From the NCBI RefSeq assembly GCF_036323735.1, contig NC_086034.1, forward strand, positions 15,940,501 to 16,004,500: a stretch of DNA of 64,000 nucleotides. Reading direction: 5' to 3'. Numbering within the stretch: position 1 is the stretch's first letter; each line of letters opens with the position of its first letter. This document shows, in pieces, positions 46,400 to 59,540 of this stretch. The notes beneath the pieces are model-generated. The model made no database searches. It was not told the DNA's origin and worked only from the letters and a program-made list of their open reading frames with translations. Source of the DNA: Rattus norvegicus. Taxonomy: Eukaryota; Chordata; Mammalia; Rodentia; Muridae. The position numbers were made by a program, and so were the translations under genes.

Positions 46400-47560
46400 A
46401 TAAGTAAAAAAAAAGATGTGGGATGATATGTCACAGGTGAGGCAGGTACAAGATAGGATGAGGCCTGTCATTGGACAAGAAAAAGATGGGCGGGAGAAAA
46501 GTTTGAGAGAAGGGGCGGAGACTGGAATGGAAAGGAAGAAGAGACCGGAGGGATGGGGAGAAAGAGAGGCAGAGAGAACATGGAAGCTGATGTTAAGATT
46601 CCACTCTGTGTATTTACAAGTCGTTATGAAAGTTCCTGAGGGATGGATGTGTACAGGGCTTTGTATGATTAGGTGGGCAATTAGATCTTATCAATTGGAT
46701 CAAAGGTTATTGTGTTGTGTGTTCTTTCATGTAGCGATTTAAGTGTAAGGGAGTGTGTGGCGGCTAGAGACACTGGGCCGCTGCGGAATTGGGATGTGTG
46801 CTTCTGGCAAGATGTCTACCAAACACCTTGCGGCACTGTGGTGCCGTACCTAGTGGGGTAAAAGACAGCCTTTTACTTTTTATATTTTTACAACAACAAA
46901 AAGACACTTTAGTCTTAACCTCGTTCTGCATCGTGCAGATCATAATGCTGACCTTCGAGCCAAGATAAGCCCCACTTAAACAATAGTGGGATGATTTTAT
47001 AAAGTGAAAGGGTCCATGATTCACTGAAGAATGATATCCCACAATCAAATAGTCTGCAAAAGCAAAGAGGGTCTACCATGGAGTTTATCAGGTGATCTTA
47101 CTGGCTCAATGTAAAGCACACTATGGGAATTCCAGGTAAGAGTAATTGCCCTTTATCTTGATTGGTTGACTCCGCCTCTAGAGGTGTGGGGATCTTTGAG
47201 ATTAACTAAGCCTCTGGGACATTCGAGCATCATTGCTAAGAAATGTCCTAGAAACTGGTGCTGATTCACTGCTCCTGCTTTAGACTAGGTGGCAGGATTA
47301 GCTTCTGATGGTGGGGCAGCTTCTGATTGGATGCCCACACCCTGTGGTTGGTTTTTCCAGTGACTGACTTTCTGGGACTTGCCCATTTCTTAGAAACAAA
47401 ACTTTAGACCTTATCTCCTGAACTGCCAATTTGAAGCATGGAGTTAGCCTGTCTCAGCCCTCTCCGAAGTTACTGCTCTTCGACTGGAGTTGAAATCTGC
47501 CCCACATGAGGTAATTTCATGCCTGATACTGCAATTGTAGTCCAAAATCTATGACTGAGG
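46400..47560 (+). mobile_element. Possible ERV-derived repeat (tentative)
   Basis: This block is more GC- and purine-rich than its surroundings (gagagaaggggcggagactg at 46507) and has CpG-containing words (cttgcggcactgtggtgccg) unlike the flanks. It looks like a rodent LTR or ERV leader, but I cannot name it or set its ends. No protein is evident. Confidence 0.3.
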
Positions 47561-47859
47561 AAGTCACAAGTCCAAGGATATAACCTGATATTGTTAGTGT
47601 GTCCCATGGTCAGGCTTCCAAATTGTCTTCTAAATATTTGTATTTATACCCACAGAGCTGGATGGTCCTCAAGCATGATCAGAGAAGCATTATCCTGCAG
47701 TGAGCATCAGCTAAGGGAGGGGTGTTTTGAGAATATGTTGAGAACTCAGTCAGTCCTAAACAGAAAATCTATATCACCCTCCCTCACACACCAAGGCACA
47801 AGGACCACTGAAGACAAAGCTGAAAAAATGTAAGAGTCAGAGTATGAGAAGGGTGCTGA

Positions 47860-48262
47860 AAAATGCTACCTTGTGGACATGACATGGCTTCTCCACTCAG
47901 GAAGCCACAGTAGCTGAGATGACCTGCACAGCAATCAAATAAGCTGAACCCAGCAAAATTCTAGCATGGATGAAGTAGATAAACTCCCAGGCCCACATTT
48001 TACTGAGAAATATTTGAGTTGATGAGGCCATTGGTAAGATTCCAATGAGACACTGGATGGCCACACACCCATGTGCATTCACACACATGTACATATGAGC
48101 AGTATTAAATGAATTTGGTGGATTCTAAATCTAGATATAAAGTTGGAAGGGGAACATGTTGAGTATGATATGGGAGGAATCAGGGGGCAAAACAGGGATA
48201 TACAAAATTTTATTTCATTGTGTGCATTGTCAAAAATAAAGAAAAAGTTAAAAATAAATTTT
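47860..48262 (+). mobile_element. Old L1 3'UTR (Lx type)
   Basis: Contains ggatggccacacacccatgt, then a tail with gtcaaaaataaagaaaaagt, the layout of Lx-family L1 3' ends. Non-coding. Confidence 0.7.
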
Positions 48263-49105
48263 ATTTTTCCTTTCAATTATTTATAACTCCATATAAAAGG
48301 TGGCAGCTAAAAATGACAATTGCTAGCCTACAAAAGGCTCAAAAATATACACAGGTGAAGAGATAGACAAAATGAAAGTGGTGATAAGCAGAAATGAAAG
48401 AGATACTTAACCATGATGCTCAAGACGCCACAATAAAGATTTCTCTGTATTTACTGATTTATTTCAAAAGCTTTTACTTTAAATAGAATTAGTTCAAGAA
48501 TCCCAACTCTATTTAGATATTCAGCTAATATAATGTGCTACAAAATTAGGAACAATGATGGAAATTAGAAATGTATGCAGCCTGGAGCAATCTCTGGAAA
48601 TATTTTGTTTTTGTTAAATAATGTTTCACTGGGTTAAGTTCAAAATACTGAGAATCTGCAGTATGCTGAGAAGTACCACGTTTACTTGAATCGCTGAGCC
48701 TCCTCCACAGTTCATTGAGCAGTGCATCCATTTTATGGTCATTCAGAACTGAACGTCCTTGGTTCTGCTGCACTTTTGTCCCTCTGGGACATGATTCACA
48801 TATCATGAATATCATCCTTGCCCCTTTCATACTGCTGTGGGTTTTGGTGGGAGTGTGGGGGGCAGATATAAATATTACCCCATGAGACTACAGTGCCATT
48901 GGCAGCTACTCCCAGTTCCCTCCCTCTAGTTGTGAGTAGCGGCTAACCTGATTCTATCTCTACAGAGTTGTATATTCTAAACAACTTATGAATGAAAACT
49001 GTGGCATCGTCTCATCTGCTTCTGACTCCATTGTTTACATGATATTGTCAGAGTTTGTGTGCATTAAAAAGGAGCCAAATAGACATGTTTTCTTTTATTG
49101 GATGT
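48263..49105. other. No feature recognised
   Basis: No credible gene or repeat. A 94-codon minus frame at 48546-48830 has no domain. Confidence 0.45.
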
Positions 49106-49599
49106 GTTATTTCTTTACATTTCAAATGTTATACCCTTTCCTGGTTTCCCCTATGGAAACCTCATATCCCATCCACTGTTTCTTTGCTTCTGAGGGTGCT
49201 CACCCACCCACCCATTCCTGCCACCCTGCCCTGGCATTTCCCTACACTGGAGTATCAAGCCTTCCCAGCACCAAGGGCCTGTCCTCCCATTGATGTCCAA
49301 CAAAGCCATCCTCTGTTACATATGTGACTAAAGCCAAGGGTCCCTCCATATGTACTCTTTTGTTGGTGGTTTAGTCCCTGGGAGCTCTGAGAGGTCTGGT
49401 TGGTTGATACTGTTGTTCTTCCTATGGGTTGCAAATCCCTTCAGCTCCTCTAGTCCTTTCTCTAACTACTTTATTGGGGGCCCCATACTCAGTCCAATGG
49501 TTGACTGTGAGCGTCACCCTCTGTATTTGTCAGACTCTGGCAGAGCCTCTCAGGAGACAGCAGTATCAGGTTCCTGTTAGCAAGCATTTCTTGGCATCA

Positions 49600-52300
49600 G
49601 CAATAGTATCTGGGTTTGGTGTCTATATATGGGATGGATCTCCAGGTGGGGCAGTCTCTGGATGGCCTTTCCTTCAGTCTCTGCTCCACACTTTGTCTCC
49701 TTATTTCTTCCCTTGAGCATTTTGTCCCATCTTCTAAGAATGACTGAAGCATTTACTCTTTGGTGTTCCTTCCTTTTGAGCTTCATGTGGTCTGTGAATT
49801 GTGTCTTGGGTATTCCAAGATTTTGGATTAATATACACTTATCTGTGAGTGCATACCATGTGTGTTCTTTTGTGACTGGGTTACCTAACACGGTGATATT
49901 TCCTAATTCCGCCCATTTACCTGAGAATTTCATGAAGTCAATGTTTTTAATAGGTAAGTAGTACTCCATTGTGGAAATTACCACATTTTCTTTATATATT
50001 CCTTGTTGAGGAATATCTGGGTTGGCTGCAGTTTCTGAATCCATTCCTCCATCGAAGGGCATCTGTGTTCTGTCTACCTTCTGGCTATTATAAACAAGGC
50101 TCCTGTGAACACAGAGGAGCATGTCTCCTTATTACATTTTGGTGCACCTTTTGGGTGGACTTTTGGCATCACTTAAGTATACTGCAAATGGTGATATTTT
50201 GACTTTTCCTTTCCAATTTGTATCCCTTTGACCTCCTATGGTTACTCTGGCTAGGACTTCCACTACTAAATTGAGCAAGTAGGGAAAGAGCATGCATGTC
50301 TAGTCCCTGGTTTTAGTGGGATTGCTTCACATTTCTCTCCATTTAGTTTGGTGTAGGCTACTGGTTTACTGTATATTGATTTTATTATGTTTAGGTATGG
50401 GCGTAGATTTCCTGATTTTTTCAAGACTTTAATCATGAAGGGGTATTGAATGTCACAAAATACTTTCTCAGCGTCTAATGAAATGATCATGTGGTTTTTG
50501 TTGAGTTAGTTTATATAGTGGATTACATTGTTGGATTTCTACATATTAAACTATCCCTGCATCCCTGGGATGAAGCATACTTGATCATGATGGACGATTG
50601 TTTTGATGTGTTCTTGGATTTGGTTTGTAAGAATTTCATTGAGTATTTTTCCATTGATTTGTAAGCGAAAATGGTCTGAAGTTCTCTTTTTTTTGTTGAG
50701 TATTTGTGTGGTTTAGGTATGAGCATAATTGTGGCTTCATAGAACAAATTGGTTAGGTGTCCTCATATTTTTCTTTTGTGGAATAGTTTGAAGAGTATTG
50801 GTATTAAGTCTTCTTTAAAGGTCTGATAGCTTTCTGCACTAAACCCATGTGGTCTTGGTCTTTTTTGGAGTGGGAGACTTTTAATGACTGCTTGTATTTT
50901 TCAGGAGTTATGGACTGATTAGATGGTTTATCTGACCCTGATTTAACTTTGTACCTGGTATCTGTCTAGAAAATTGTCAAATTCACACAGATTTTCCAGT
51001 TCTGTTGAGTATAGGCTTTTGTGGTAGGATCTGATGATTCTTTTAAATTTTCTCAGTTTCTGTTGTTTTGTCTCCCTTTTCATTTCTGAATTTGTTAATT
51101 TGGATACTGTCTCTGTGTTCTCTGGTTAGTTTGGCTAAATGTTTATAAATCTTGTTGATTTTCTCAAAGAATAAGCTCACAGTTTTGTTGATTCTTTTTA
51201 TAGTTCTTTTTGTTTCTACCGTGTTGCTTTCTGCCCACAGTCTGATTATTTCCTTCCATCTACTCCTCTTGGATATATCTAGAGGTTTCAGATGGGCTAT
51301 CAAGTTGCGAGTGTCTGCTCTTCCCAGTTTCTTTTTGGAGGCACTCAGAGCTATGAATTTTCCTCTTAGCACTGCTTTCATTGTGTCTCATAAGTTTGGG
51401 TATGTTCTGCTTTCATTTTTATTAAACTCAAAAGTCTTTAATTTCCTTTTATTTCTTCCTTGACCAAGTTGTCATTGAGTAGAGCATTGTTCAGCTTCCA
51501 TGTGTATGTAGGCTTTCTGTTGTTTTTGTTGTTATTGAAGACCAGCCTTAATCCATGGTGGTCTGATAGGTTGCGTGGGATTATTTTGATCTTCTCATAT
51601 TTGTTGAGGCCTGTTGTGTGACCAGTTATATGGTCAATTTTGGAGAAGGTACCATGAGGTACTGAGAAGAAGGTATATTCTTTTGTTTTAGGGTGAAATG
51701 TTCTATAGATATCTGTTAAATCCATTTGAATCATTACTTTTGTTAGTTTCACCATGTCTCTGTTTAGTTTCTGTTTCCATGAACTGTCCATTGCTGAGTG
51801 GGGTGTTGAAACCTCCCACTATTATTGTGTGAGGTGCAATGTGTGCTTTGAGCTTTAGTAAAGTTTTGTTTATGAATGTAGGTGCCCTTGCATTTAGAGC
51901 ATAGATGTTCAGAATTAAGAGTTCATCTTGGTAGATTTTTTCTTTTGATGTGTATGAAGTGTCCTTTCTTATCATTTTTAATAACTTTTGGTTGAAAATC
52001 GATATTTATTTGGTATTAGAATGGCTACTGCAGCTTGTATCTTGGGACCATTTGCTTGGAAAATTGTTTCCCATCTTTTACTCTGAGGTAGGGTCTCTCC
52101 TTGACACTGAGTTGCATTTCCCACATGTAGCCAAGTGCTGGGTTCTGTTTATATATACAGTCTGTTAGTCTATGTGTTTATATTGGGTAATTGAGTTCAT
52201 TGACTTTGAGATATTAAGGAAAAGTGATTATTGCTTCCTATTTTTTTGTTGTTAGAGGTGAAATTATGTTTGTACAGGTATCTTCTTTTGGGCTTTTTGA
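49600..52300 (-). pseudogene. L1 ORF2 remnant lacking the RT catalytic pair
   Basis: Endonuclease sequence is seen at 51703-51975 and 51438-51791 (HTIIVGGFNTPLS and NLSDHHGLRLVF). RT sequence is at 50266-50490 (IISLDAEKVFCDIQYPF). At 50180-50192 the RT box reads F-A-V-Y-L-S: a 12-nt in-frame loss removes the catalytic Asp-Asp and two further residues. The 1.7-kb deletion follows almost at once. The C-terminal tail (49577-50122 frame) retains NIDFMKFSGKWAELGNI. Confidence 0.88.
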
Positions 52301-52939
52301 AAGATTACTTTCTTGATTTTTCTAAAGTATAATTTCCCTCCTCATATTGGAGTTTTCTATCTACTCTCCTTTATAGGGCCGGATTTGTGGAGAGATACTG
52401 TTTAAATTTGGTTTGGTCATGGAATACCTTGCTTTCTCCATCTATGTTAATTGAGAGTTTTGCTAGATATAGTAGTCTAGGCTGGCATTTGTGTTCTCTT
52501 AGGGTCTGTATGACATTTGTCAAGGATCTTCTGGCTTTTAGAATCTCTGGTGAGAAATCTGGTGTAATTCTGATAGGTCTTCCTTTATATATAACTTTAC
52601 CTTTTTCCCTTAGTGCTTTTAATATTCTTTTGTTGTGGTTGTTTTGTACATTTGGTAGTATTATTATGTCAGAGGAAGAATTTCTTTTCTGATCTAGTCT
52701 ATTTGGAGTTTTGTAGTCTACTTGTGTGATTATGGGCATCTCTTTCTTTAGGTTAGGAAAGATTTCTTCTATAATTTTGTTGAAGATATTTACTAGCCCT
52801 TTAAGTTTGCAAGTTTTGCTCTCTTCTGTAACTATTATCCTTATGTTTAACCTTCTCGTTGTTCCTGGATTTCCTAGATGTTTTGGGTTAGGACCTTTTT
52901 GCATTTTGCATTTTCTTTGATGGTTGTGTCAGTATTTTC

Positions 52940-52940
<1 letters not shown>

Positions 52941-52993
<53 letters not shown>

Positions 52994-53389
52994 TGAGTAT
53001 TTCTTGTATACATTTCCAGTGTTATTCCCTTTCCCAGTTTCCGGGAAAACATCCCCCTCCACCCTCCCCTTCTTTATGGGTGCTCCCCTCCCCATCCTCC
53101 CCCCATTGCCGCCCTCCCCCCAACAATCTAGTTCACTGGGGGTTCAGTCTTAGCAGGACCCAGGGCTTCCCTTTCCACTGGTGCTCTTACTAGGATATTC
53201 ATTGCTACCTATGAGGTTAGAGTCCAGGGTCAGTCCATGTATAGTCTTTAGGTAGTGGCTTAGTCCCTGGAAGCTCTGGTTGCTTGGCATTGTTGTACAT
53301 ATGGGGTCTCGAGCCCCTTCAAGCTCTTCTAGTTATTTCTCTGATTCCTTCAACGGGGGTCCTATTCTCAGTTCAGCGGTTTGCTGCTG
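52941..53389 (-). mobile_element. 5'-truncated L1 3' end nested in ORF1
   Basis: The plus strand reads an ATT repeat, then acttgagtatttcttgtata, a C-rich tract, and L1 3'UTR complement to 53389. A perfect 15-bp TSD GTGTCAGTATTTTCT lies at 52926-52940 and 53390-53404. The poly(A) tail has been replaced by an (AAT)n-type repeat. Confidence 0.93.
52944..52990 (+). repeat. (ATT)n microsatellite at L1 3' end
   Basis: About 15 ATT units where the poly(A) tail of the nested L1 should be. Confidence 0.95.
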
Positions 53390-54045
53390 GTGTCAGTATT
53401 TTCTATGGTATCTTCTGTCCCTGAGATTCTCTCTTCTATCTCTTGTATTCTGTTGGTGATGCTTTCATGTATGACTCCTGATTCCTTTCCTAGGTTTTCT
53501 ATCTCCACGGTTGTCTCCCTTTGTAATTTCTTTATTGTTTCTATTTCTATTTTTAGATCTTGAATGGTTTTGTTCAATTCCTTTACCTGGCTTGGTTTTT
53601 TCCTATAACTCATTAAGGGATTTTTGTGTTTTCTTTTTAAGGACTTCTACTTGTTTACCTGTGTTCTCCTGTATTTCTTTAAGGGGATTATTTATAGTCT
53701 TCTTAAAGTTCTCAATCATCATCATGGGATGTGATTTTAAATCCAATTCTTGCTTTTTCCAGTGGGTTGTGGTATCCAGGACTTTTGGTAGTGGGAGAAC
53801 TGGGTTCTGATGATGCCAATAGCCTTGGTTTTTGTTGCTTAGGTTCTTTTGCTTGCCTCTTCTCATCTGTTGTTAGCAGGTCTTTCTGTCTCTGACTGAA
53901 GCCTGTCCCTCCTGTGAGCTTGTGATTTTATGATGTTAGGTGTGTCAGCACTCCTGGAAGACCAATACTCTCCGGGTTATTGGGTTTGGAGAGTTTTGTC
54001 TCATGGTTAACTCCAGGGTGCAGATGTAGACCAGAAGGCCATGCT

Positions 54046-54655
54046 TTTTGTGTATCAGAATGATATTCCATATTTACCATTCTGTGACTCTTACATTTTC
54101 TAATGACCATTTCAGTTGGTTATATTTATTTATCATTATAAGTAATAAGCTGATACCAAATAACTGTGTATATGTAGATTTTTTATTTTCCTTGATTTAA
54201 TCTAATTTTCCAGTTAGAACTGATATATAACAATAAAATTATACTTTGAGAAATTATTTTTGTCCAATTGAATGGCCACAGAAACCTTGTTAAAATCAGT
54301 CTACATATATTAATATATTTGTGTGTATATATATAGTGCTTAGTGTCTATAAACTCTTAAGTGTATTTCCTTGATCCTTTATGTTTGTTCTTGTTTTATC
54401 ATATTATATAATAATCCTCTAGAATTTTATTTGTTTTTTAAGGCAGAGGAGGGTTCTATCCAGATTGGAGACACATCAGGAAGAAATTGGTAGATGCTGA
54501 AAAAGAAGAAACCACAATAAGGACACAGTATGTAAGAAAAAGTATCTATTTTCTATGAAAGGAAATATAAAGCAATAATTAAAATACTGTATCACATACT
54601 CTCTCTTTCCTCAACCCCTCAATCCTTTCCTTTTCTCCCCAATTCACTCCCCATT

Positions 54656-54658
<3 letters not shown>
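54046..54658. other. No feature recognised
   Basis: AT-rich DNA between the L1 5' end and a CA repeat. Confidence 0.5.

Positions 54659-54712
<54 letters not shown>
54659..54712 (+). repeat. (CA)n microsatellite
   Basis: About 26 CA units ending in cagagagaca. Confidence 0.97.
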
Positions 54713-54716
<4 letters not shown>

Positions 54717-55944
54717 AGACAGCTGAACTTGATTCTGGATAACTAATTAAAAGGTTTTTAGCTGGAGAAGTTATTGATTCATTATAATTGTCCGCTGTCA
54801 TCTTCTACATTTTTTAAAAAAAAATTATGAGAGACTTGTATCTTTAAAAACTTGGTGAAGTCTTAGGCAGTTAGCATTTCTTTCTGGGATTATTTGTTTT
54901 ACATTTCCATGACGGGGTTGTATCTTCCTTTGTTTCTTCTAGAATGGGTTCATGGTTCGTGTACCTCTACTAATGTGTGCATTTCATTGAATTAGCTAAT
55001 GTATATATTGGCGGATTATTTTCCACTATTCCTTTGTAAATCCTTTACTTTTATAAAGTTGCTTGCAATGTGTCTCATCCAGTTACTGTTTTTTTGTAGT
55101 CCACCTTTATTTTCTTAGTAACTTTAGCTAAAGGGTTTGCCAACTAAAGGGACCTTTTTAATGAGCATGGATATCATGGTTTTTGCTTTTACTGTTTCTA
55201 CTGTACCTATTGCTTTTTTTTTCTTTCATTCTTAATGCCTTGGTTATTTTGTCTTTTCCTATTTCCTGGAGATATATAAGATTTTTGAAGGACACAACAT
55301 ATAATTATATCTATTACATGATACTGTGAATAATTTCCCAGAGCCTCTTGATTTTTACCTAGCTATAAGTCAATACCCATTGATAATGTTTTTCTCATAT
55401 CACTCTATATATTAAAGTCTCTATTGGTTCTTCTGAACCCCATCCATGTTCTATATATGAGTAACACTATGAGATGTTTGTCCTTCTCCATTTATTAAAG
55501 AATTCATCTAATGTACATTGCTGAATGTTTTAGGAATCACGTGTTGTCAGTCAGTCTCAGTACTGCATTACACTGGCTTTCCCTTAGCCAGACATGCCTG
55601 CTCAACACAGTCCTCCTTCTGTATAGGAAACAGTGCTGTGAGACTTTATTTTAGATTACAGTAAAGTGCACCTAAGTATTTTACCAATTTCTGAACTGGT
55701 AAACATACAATTAAGAAGTATTAAATTCACAATTGTTCTTGGGGGCAGCAGCTCTTGTTTCCTCTAAAGTTCTGAATTAATATTCATTCTAAACAATTCA
55801 CCATCTCTTCTTCTCTTTTGCAACTTCCGTGCTGCTTATATTTATAAATTTATGACTTTAGTTATTTCCACTGTGTGGAATAATTAATCATCCATTGTTT
55901 GTCCTTTTGCCCCTAGCTCTTTAAAAATTGTAAATATTATTATC
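54713..55944. other. No feature recognised
   Basis: Unique-looking AT-rich DNA. Confidence 0.45.
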
Positions 55945-56095
55945 TTGTATATGAGAGTGGGAAAACAGCTGTGGAGGTCAATAGACAATTTCTAAGACTC
56001 AATTCTTTCCTTACTTTATGGCTTCTGGTGATCAAATTTAGATGAACAAATTTGTAAGGCAAGTACTCTGACAGCTGAACTATCTTTGCTGGCTT
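55945..56095 (-). mobile_element. tRNA-derived SINE (B3/B4 type), diverged
   Basis: gctgtggaggtcaatagaca is followed by cttctggtgatcaaatttag, gcaagtactctgacagctga and ctatctttgctgg, the complement of a B3/B4-like SINE. A second poorer copy may lie at about 56380-56460. Confidence 0.5.
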
Positions 56096-56728
56096 GGAAC
56101 TTCTTTTATATTTCTCTATGTGGTATCACACCATGTTTACTCCATAAAGGGAAATATAGAATTCCTTTTTATATACATTTCACATTTCTTTCATCCATTC
56201 ACTTGTTCACAGATACTCAGGTCACACCCATGTTTTGGCTTTTGTACATAAGACTGCTACAAAGATTGGTGTATATGTATTGCTTTCAGACCTTGATTTC
56301 AATTAATTTGTGTATATTGCTAGAATAACTACTAGATCATATGTCAGTTTTATTTCTAAAATTCTATTTTCATCGGGTGTAGGCAGAGGTCAATGGACAA
56401 CTCTCAAGAGTTGCTTCTCTCTTTCCATTATATCAACTTTGGAAATAAAATGCAGAATGTCACATGTGTTAGTAGGAGCCCCTTTCCATAAAGGCAGGAG
56501 CCTTTATGGCAGATGTGCCATCAATTCCACGTTTTTTTCCCTTCAGCAAACCATACTATACTCACCATACCATCATGAATAGCTAGATCATTTTACAATC
56601 TTACTGCAGGGTCAAAGGGTTCCAGTTGTGTTTTAAAATGTTTATAATTGAAAATTGAATCATCTACCTGAAAATAAAGAAATGTCACTAAGCATAATCA
56701 TTTCTAGATCCTTTCAGGATGCAAAAGT

Positions 56729-56731
<3 letters not shown>

Positions 56732-56791
<60 letters not shown>

Positions 56792-56792
56792 G
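56732..56792 (+). repeat. (TA)n(CA)n microsatellite
   Basis: About 24 TA units followed by a short CA run. Confidence 0.97.
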
Positions 56793-57343
56793 ACTGGGTC
56801 ACTAAATCCTTGTGGGCTTAAAAACATAAAGCCTTCAGCACATCTTCACTGTGTTGGTGGATAAAACTTTCCAACTCATCCAAGCCATTTCTTTCCAGTA
56901 CTCGAAGAGCACTGTGCAATAGCCTTGACTCTTTTAAGAAAGAATCCTATGTATAATTTAAACTGTGAACTCATAAATGATCTTACAATTGAAGCAGCTG
57001 TGTATTTAGGTCCATTCAGTGGACATTGCTAAGAAATACAATCATAAGGAACAAATTTAGTATTTGTTAGTATTTTAAAATTGAGTTTAAGAATTCAGGA
57101 TATTATATATCACTGATATTATTAATATTTTATTAGGTCCTTAAAGTCCTGGTTCTGAATAACACTACATAATTAGTTAATTCAGTCATACCATAAAACA
57201 CCCTCAATAGTATCAGAACAACAGAACTTTAATGAGGATATGAACAATTATCATTGCTAATAAACTTAGGTTTCCAGTTTCTTCTTTCATTACCATCATT
57301 ATAATGAAATATATAATGAAATATATAGGAATACACTAGCTCT
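56793..57343. other. No feature recognised
   Basis: AT-rich DNA without a gene. Confidence 0.45.
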
Positions 57344-57855
57344 ACATCTCAGTTAGGGATTCTATCACTGCAATGAAATACCATGATCAAAAGCAAGTTG
57401 TGGAGGAAGGGCTTATTTGTTTATACTTCCCTTCATTGAAATAAGTCAGGATAGTAACTTAAACAGGACAGGAACCTAGAGGCAGGATGAGATGAAGAGA
57501 CCTTGAAGTAGTGATGTTAACTATTTTACTCTTAATTGCTTGCTTAGCCTTCTTTTTCACTGAACTCAGGTCCTCCAGTACCAGTGACACACACCAGAGG
57601 CCATGGGTAGATCCTCTCCCTTCAATCACTAATTAAGAAAATTAAGAATATAGAGGCATTTTCTTTTTTTATCTTTATTAACTTGAGTATTTCTCATTTA
57701 CATTTTGATTGTTATTCCCCTTCCCGGTTTCAGGGCCAACATCCCCCTAACCCCTCCCCCTCCCCTTCTATCTGGGCTTCCCCTCCCCATCCTCCAATTG
57801 GGATTGCCTCCTTCAGATAACTCAAGCTTGTGTCAAGTTGATATAAACCTAGCCA
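57344..57855 (-). mobile_element. MaLR/ERVL-like LTR with a nested L1 end
   Basis: The plus strand begins ctcagttagggattctatca and ends gtcaagttgatataaaccta plus gccag, the complement of the element at 39039 and 60645. It is interrupted at about 57664-57794. Confidence 0.65.
57664..57794 (-). mobile_element. Short L1 3' end nested in an LTR
   Basis: tctttattaacttgagtatt, then the C-rich complement of an L1 3'UTR. Only about 130 bp, severely 5'-truncated. The LTR resumes at caattgggattgcctccttc. Confidence 0.85.
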
Positions 57856-59394
57856 GGATTGCCTATATGGCAAAATTGGAAATTGGCAAAATTGGAAATT
57901 GGAAATTTACTCTAATATGTAATGTCTCTGCCATTAATTAGATAATAGGAGGATCATTTGTTTTTATCTTAATTGTGTGTTAGGGAGGACTTTATAAAAT
58001 CCATCATGCTCTGCAATTATTGAAAATAATTACCTGTTTCTAAAATGTATCTCCTCTTTTCATATTTGTTATATATTTTTGAATTTCTACTTGCAATTGC
58101 CTACAGATGGTCCTAAATATCTTAGTAAAGAAACACTGTAATTGTTCCGTTACTTATTAAGTACATGTTGACATCAGAAGCGTTAAAATGAATATGTGAA
58201 GAGAAAATACAAGGAGAGGTGAGCCATTGATATTATATATGAAGGGGAAATATTTGGATGATTTTTACTACCATTTAATTTGAATTCCTGTAGCAACTTT
58301 GTGAGACATTTATTTTACATTTTATTACTATAGCTTTTTTGAGTATATAAAAGATCAAATAAATTAAATCATCCTAAAAACTCAAGTAGACTAAGAAAGT
58401 GAAAGACACATATTTAAGTGTGACTACATCATCAGTCATTCTTTCTATATTGTGTGGTCACCTAACATGGACAAATATATTAGTTAATACTTGTATAATT
58501 TATTATAGGCTCACTTTGTACCCTATTGGACCTTCCATATAATAACGAGAGTAAAGTTTATCTATGTTTTACCACAGAAATGTTGACTCTAAATCCCAAT
58601 CTCCCTTCAGCATTTAGATATCACAGGGCATACTTGACCAGTTCGTGTTTCCAGACTTTGCTGTATCCTGCATCTCTCCAGTGCACACAGGCATGAGACA
58701 TGTCCACAGTTTAGGGAGTATTGCGTGGTCATGCTACTATTTTCATAAAACACCAGTTGAAGTTGGACTAGGACATACATGCAGTACTTGGATATTATTA
58801 GACAGCCATAACTGCTTCCATTTTATAACTAGTTTGGTCAGTTTTCTGCTGACACGCACCCCTGCATCTATATGAATATGTAGAGCCACTTCCGCTTCGC
58901 ATGGCTAGTAAACAGAAGACACTGTCCCCTCTGTGTTTGTGTGTGTCTGTGACAGACTCTTGCACATCATTTTTATACTCTGAAGTTGCAAATTTGAGGA
59001 GAAAGAAGCCCAGTGAAAATGTAGTATTTGGGTATTTGACAAAAGACGAATCCATAACTGCAAACAAGAACGTACAAAGAGGCGAGAAGAACACGTTTCC
59101 TTGTGGGAGTGATCAGTAATTCATAGCTGCTGGGAGAGAGAAGGCCCGTTTGTCTTTTAGGGTGTCACCATTAAGGTCGACCTCACTGCAGTGAATTGCC
59201 CCACAACTAAGAATATATAGACAACTCAAACTGGACTTAATGTGTTTGTTTTGTTTTGCTTTGCTTTGCTTTCAAGAGAACAGAAAATTGAGTGTATAAG
59301 AAAGGAGATTTAGGTCTACAAAGAGATATGGGAGGGTATGAATGTGATCAAACTATAGAATATGATATTTAAAAATAGTTAATTTTTTACTTTT
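57856..59394. other. No gene recognised
   Basis: Unique-looking DNA. Opposing frames of 98 and 72 codons at 58798-59119 have no domain. Confidence 0.45.
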
Positions 59395-59540
59395 GTGCAT
59401 GAGTATGGGAACTCTTGGAACACAGAGACATCTTATCCCCATGGATCTGACTGGCCGGTGGTTGTGATACACCCAGTGCGGTTGTGGGTACTCTGGAAAA
59501 GCAGTGGTAACTTTAACACTGAGCCATGTCTCCAGTCGTA
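59395..59540 (-). mobile_element. tRNA-derived SINE (B3/B4 type)
   Basis: tgcatgagtatgggaactct, then ctggaaaagcagtggtaact and ctgagccatgtctccagtcg, are the complement of a B-type SINE. Confidence 0.6.

Larger units (their letters stand above)
52371..53866 (-). pseudogene. L1 ORF1 remnant split by a nested insertion
   Basis: The N-terminal frame 53603-53866 starts MRRGKQKNLSNKNQ. The coiled-coil part is at 53368-53613 (ITNRIQEIEERISGTED). The RRM and C-terminal domains are at 52371-52904 (NFKKEMP-like spacing; RPIRITPDFSPE). The parts are in different frames, and a 449-bp L1 3' end sits between coiled coil and RRM. Confidence 0.88.
49108..54045 (-). mobile_element. LINE-1, nearly full layout with internal deletion and nested L1
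   Basis: On the minus strand: a short 5'UTR (54045-53867), ORF1 (53866-52371, interrupted), ORF2 (about 52300-49600, with a large deletion) and 3'UTR down to about 49108. A junction at about 50155-50160 fuses the ORF2 C-terminal tail to the RT region, removing about 1.7 kb relative to the element at 9787-15226. ORF1 is split by another L1 end. Confidence 0.92.
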
